From contig RBKR01000005.1 in assembly GCA_004835665.1 (NCBI GenBank), positions 62,001 through 126,000 on the forward strand: a DNA stretch of 64,000 nt. Direction: 5' to 3'. Below are positions 60,131 to 64,000 of this stretch, in pieces; the first letter of the stretch is position 1; each line of letters opens with the position of its first letter. Made by a program: the position numbers and the translations under genes. The notes beneath the pieces are model-generated. The model had not been told where the DNA came from. It worked only from the letters and a program-made list of their open reading frames with translations, and searched no databases. The stretch comes from Phoma sp. XZ068. Its lineage: Eukaryota > Ascomycota > Dothideomycetes > Pleosporales > Didymellaceae.

Positions 60131-61374
60131 CACAAATAGTATGCCTGCCACACCGTAGTGATATTGTGGCCCGGAGATAGGACACGCCGTAAAAGCCCAT
60201 CAGGGTGCTAAAGCAGCGGCATTTACTTTGGCAAAGGTTCAGAGCTAACTTACCTGCTCCGTACGCGTTGATTTGCTGCAGGGTATAAGCGCGCTCAGCG
60301 TCCTGTCACCCTTCCGCTATTAAAAGATACACGGTACAGTAACAAAAAGCAAGTCTCTTTAGACTTCACTGAGGTTCACACGCGGGGTATTTTACCTAGT
60401 TTCACGTGGGGTAAATCATATAGATGAAAGACTATTAAAAACACTACAAAGGGGGTGTAAATTTATACTATGTATATATTCTTATAATCTTTAGTATTTT
60501 GTTATAGTAGTATTATATTTCTATCTAGCTACTCTATATATAGCAAGTTTAGATAAGAAAGATAGAATAAGAGAAACAAGATTAAAATAGAATAGAAAGG
60601 TAAAATTGAGATAAGATAGAATAAGAGAGATAGAATTAAGATAGATTAAAAGAGATAAAATTAAAATAGAATAGAAGTAGATAAAGGTAAATAGAAGAGA
60701 TTAGATAAAAGTAGATAGAAAAGATAGAATATAGCTAAGTTATATAACTACGTAGGCTATATATATACTAACCCCTATACTCTAATTTTACTTACTTTAA
60801 TTAATTACCTTACTTTTACTATTATTCTAGAAATAAAATAGAATAGAATAAAAAAAATAAGATTAAGATAGAATAGAAGAGATAGAATAGAAGAGATAGA
60901 ATAGAAGAGATAGAATAGAAGAGATAGAATAGAAGAGATAGAATAGAAGAGATAGAATAGAAGAGATAGAATAGAAGAGATAGAATAGAAGAGATAGAAT
61001 AGAAGAGATAGAATAGAAGAGATAGAATAGAAGAGATAGAATAGAAGAGATAGAATAGAAGAGATAGAATATAAAAGATAGAATAAAAGAGATAGAAAAG
61101 AAGAAATAGAATAAAAAAGAGAAAATAAAAAAAAGAAGATAGCTTACAATAGGCTAGAAAGATAGTATATATATCTTTTCAATAGCTAGTTTCTAGATAT
61201 AGAGTAAGGTATAGTATATTTTATACTACTATCTAGTGTAAATTTACCTAGGTCTTATATAAAATAGTAAATTTATAACAAACTAAACTTAGTGTTCTAG
61301 ACTTCGAGTGCAGCTATGCAGACCAAGAGATTGATTCTAACACTGCGAAGCTATTAAGCTGAGTAATTATAGTA
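60131..61374. other. AT-rich intergenic block
   Basis: Strongly AT-rich from about 60420 to 61300, with A/G-rich runs on the plus strand and the minisatellite described separately. No coding capacity. Confidence 0.7.
60867..61062. repeat. 14-bp minisatellite, 14 perfect copies
   Basis: The unit GATAGAATAGAAGA repeats 14 times without a mismatch over 196 bp. Degenerate copies flank it (about 60540-60730 and 61063-61140), which suggests growth from an older array. Confidence 0.92.
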
Positions 61375-64000
61375 CTAGATACTTCTGTGATCTTCCCTAA
61401 AGATGCTTTTCATAAGTTTCTGTTTCTCGCCGTCACTGCTGCTTGTACACATTGCACGGAATACACCATTCTTATCCCACAGCTCCAACGGTGTCCCCAG
61501 CTCCGTTATACGACCACTCTCCAGTACGACTACTTTATCAAAATCGCCAATTGTGCTCAGGCGATGCGCAATCACTATGAGACTACTGTCTGGAAACCCC
61601 TCGCGAATGCTACGCTGTACGTGAGTGTCAGTTGCCTCATCGACGGCAGAAGTGGCCTCATCAAAGATGATGATCTTGGGACGTAATAAAATGGCGCGTG
61701 CGATGCTTAGAAGTTGACGTTGGCCCTGCGAAAGATTGCCGCCAGACTCGGAGACTGGACTGGAAAGGTCGGAGAAATTTGTACTGTACTTGGTGGTCTG
61801 TGAGTTATGATCACCCGCAGTTGTTGTGATCTGGCTACGAATGAGTTGGACCTGGACAAGCGCTGCGATAAGGTCGCTGTCGGTGTACTCTTGAAAAGGG
61901 TCGAGATTCGATCGAATAGTGCCGGAGAACAGAACAGGATCCTGTAGGTTCAAAACTACTTAGCCCAATATGAAAATACAGTAGTATAAAGTGGTCCTTA
62001 CCTGAGCGATGATGGCCAGCCGCGACCTTAGATCATGCAGAGTGATGTCGGATATATCAATTCCATCGATGATAATACTACCCGCTCGTATGTCCAAACA
62101 ACGAAACAGTGTCAGTGCCAACGAAGACTTGCCAGCTCCCGTGCGCCCCACCACAGCAACACGCTCCTTATGTCTCACCTCGAACGAGATGTTTTCAAGA
62201 ACGAGCGGCATATCTGATGCATATGCGATATCGACGTTACGGAATTCTACGTCCCCTGAGGCAGGCCATGACGCTTTCGGAATATCACCTGTCAAGGGCT
62301 CAGTCTCAAGGCTCATGTACTCATGAACGCGCTCCATTGCGTTCATATCCAGTTCGAGTTCTCCATAGCCTCGGACAGTCCAGCGGAGGCTGTCGGAAAG
62401 ATCGAGCACGAAACACAAAACAAAGCCCGCCAAAGCTGCTTCGATGGAAGCAAACACTATGACGAGTCCAACGGCAACAGAGAAAGCTGCTGAAAGGAGA
62501 GCCATGCGAAAGCTCATCCATCGATTCGCAAGCGATGTGTAAAATGTCATCATTGTCCACTTGTCGATATGTTTTTGCATCTGAGCCTGGTAGCTCTCAG
62601 ATTTCTCAAATGCACGGATGGTTGATATCCCCGCTAGCGTCGTCTTGAAAAGCTCGAACAGAGGAGACCTAGCGATGCTCTCTAGACGTTTGAGAGGTCG
62701 ACTTGCTTTTAGGTACCGCAAACTGATGGAGACCCCGAATATGAGAAGGATTGCTGTCGGAGGAAGAAGGAATTTACAGGTGAAAAATGAAACACCACAT
62801 ATTCCAGTAAGCCGAAGTAGACTAGTAGTGAAAGTTATCCAGCTGAGGGGTATGCGTTCATCGACCATGTTCAAGTCCGCTGTAAAGCGGTTGATGATCC
62901 GTCCTGTAGGAACTGTGTCTATCCACTGCAGTGGCGCGTGCAGTACCGTGCACAGCATCTTAGTGAATATAGTTCTGCCGGCCTTGATAGAGAGGTGGTA
63001 AACCCAGAAACACCGTAAAATTCCGATTGTCGCCATGGCCACGGATGTAAGAAGGTAGATAGTTAGATAAAACATGGTGTCTTTATCTGGTGACTGAATC
63101 GAAAGCTGAAATGCTTTCAGATGAGATGTACCCGAAATTAGAATGCCGTGATATAGCACTGAGTCGCCCCTCACAGTACCGAGACCGTTTTGAGTCGTCC
63201 AGACGCGCAGCCACCATGCTCGGACTATGTACAGGTCAGAAAATATTGTGACAAGGTATAAGTGTAACTCACCTATGATGCTAATCTGGTACGCGAGGAA
63301 AATCGAAACACAAATGCTCCATGAACGTATTCCACCACTGTGTTTCCAATATGCAAGATAGACACGTCTACCCACTGTGCCCCGTTCGCGGCTTTCTTCC
63401 AGTGTATAACTTCTTGGATCCTGCGGTTGCGCGGGCGAGATCGTAGCTTGCGTTTCATCAACACTCCGAAAGGGTGTTGATCCGTGTTCTCTTGCGTCCG
63501 CAGAGGTCCCAACACCGTTCTCCGCGTCTGCATACGAAACATCCATATATGTTCCAGGCCGTGGTGCTCCGGCGTACGCAACTGTACCATCGCCGACTTC
63601 AACAATGTAGGCAGCAGATGATAGGACTCGTCCCAGGTTGTGAGTAGCAATGATCCGTGTTCTCCCTTTGCACAAATTTCCATCTATGCACATTTCAAAG
63701 ATCCAGCGCCCAACCTGCGCATCTACTGCGCAGAAAATGTCCTCCATAACCAAGATTTCCGCTCTTGAATAGACGGCTCGAGCAAGTGTAACACGCCATT
63801 TTTGGCCACCACTCAGATTAATCCCATTCGCCCCGAGCTCGGTAGCATCCCCATCTGGGAGTATAGCTAGGTCTTGCTTTAAGGCACATGCCTCGATAAC
63901 TTGATCATAGCGCTCTGCAACAAAGCACAATCCGAACAAGATATTATTCTTTAAGGAGCCGTTGTCGAGCCAGGGCGACTGACTAATATATGCGAGAGAG
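61375..64000 (-). CDS. ABCC (MRP)-type ABC transporter, 5' part outside window
   Basis: Exons visible: from the window end to 63273, 63224-62002, 61941-61375. Introns are 63225-63272 (48 nt, GTGAGT..CATAG) and 61942-62001 (GTAAGG..CTACAG). It starts inside the first nucleotide-binding domain: ISQSPWLDNG (Q-loop), then the signature LSGGQKWRVTLARAV and Walker B LVMEDIF. The second membrane domain follows (GGIRSWSICVSIFLAYQ through DLSDSLRWTVRG). NBD2 has Walker A VVGRTGAGKSS, Q-loop IIAQDPVLFSGTI, signature LSQGQRQLL, Walker B IIIFDEATSAVD and IAHRLSTI. The C-terminus is complete. Such pumps export organic anions or drug conjugates. The NBD1 Walker B has Glu-Asp where Asp-Asp or Asp-Glu is usual, as in pumps with one degenerate site. 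Confidence 0.9.

Overview
The window looks like nuclear DNA of a filamentous ascomycete (Pezizomycotina, probably a Dothideomycete). Genes are split by short introns of about 45-180 nt with GT..AG ends, most genes are single transcription units, and several families are typical of these fungi: a rhodopsin-domain/PTH11-like membrane protein, a WSC-domain wall protein, a class II hydrophobin, an Xbp1-like APSES regulator and a homeodomain/C2H2 regulator. There is no CRISPR array, operon or prokaryotic signal. Exon limits below were worked out by eye from splice motifs, reading phase and recognised families; no search was run.

Layout. 0-12.4 kb is accessory: the 3' part of a GABA-transaminase-like gene, a secreted tyrosinase, a very long Pro/Gly-repeat wall protein with a WSC-like domain, a decaying flavin monooxygenase and a secreted lactonase-type beta-propeller. 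12.9-21.4 kb holds a glycine-zipper protein of unknown role and DNA topoisomerase II. A 4.8-kb gene-poor stretch (21.4-26.2 kb) leads into the Xbp1-like APSES regulator. 28.4-39.8 kb is gene-dense housekeeping and regulation: an omega-like glutathione transferase, the Snu23 splicing factor, a conserved unknown, a three-motif (Zn2Cys6-like + homeodomain + C2H2) regulator, a tRNA-Ser(UGA) and a MOV10/SDE3-like RNA helicase. 41.8-49.7 kb has the PTH11-like membrane protein, the hydrophobin and an Sds3-like deacetylase-complex subunit. 52.4-60.1 kb mixes intact genes (a TRK potassium transporter and a small unknown) with two relic genes broken by frame changes and stops. The right end is an AT-rich minisatellite block and the 3' part of an ABCC-type transporter that runs off the window.

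How the genes relate. Most are independent. Common themes are cell surface and secretion (WSC repeat protein, hydrophobin, tyrosinase, lactonase, PTH11-like protein, TRK and ABC transporters) and nuclear control (Top2, Snu23, Xbp1-like, homeodomain regulator, Sds3-like). The relic genes cluster in the accessory stretches, and some of the changes in the monooxygenase are C-to-T/G-to-A like, which would fit RIP-type decay but does not prove it. The most unusual object is the 4.2-7.8 kb repeat gene.
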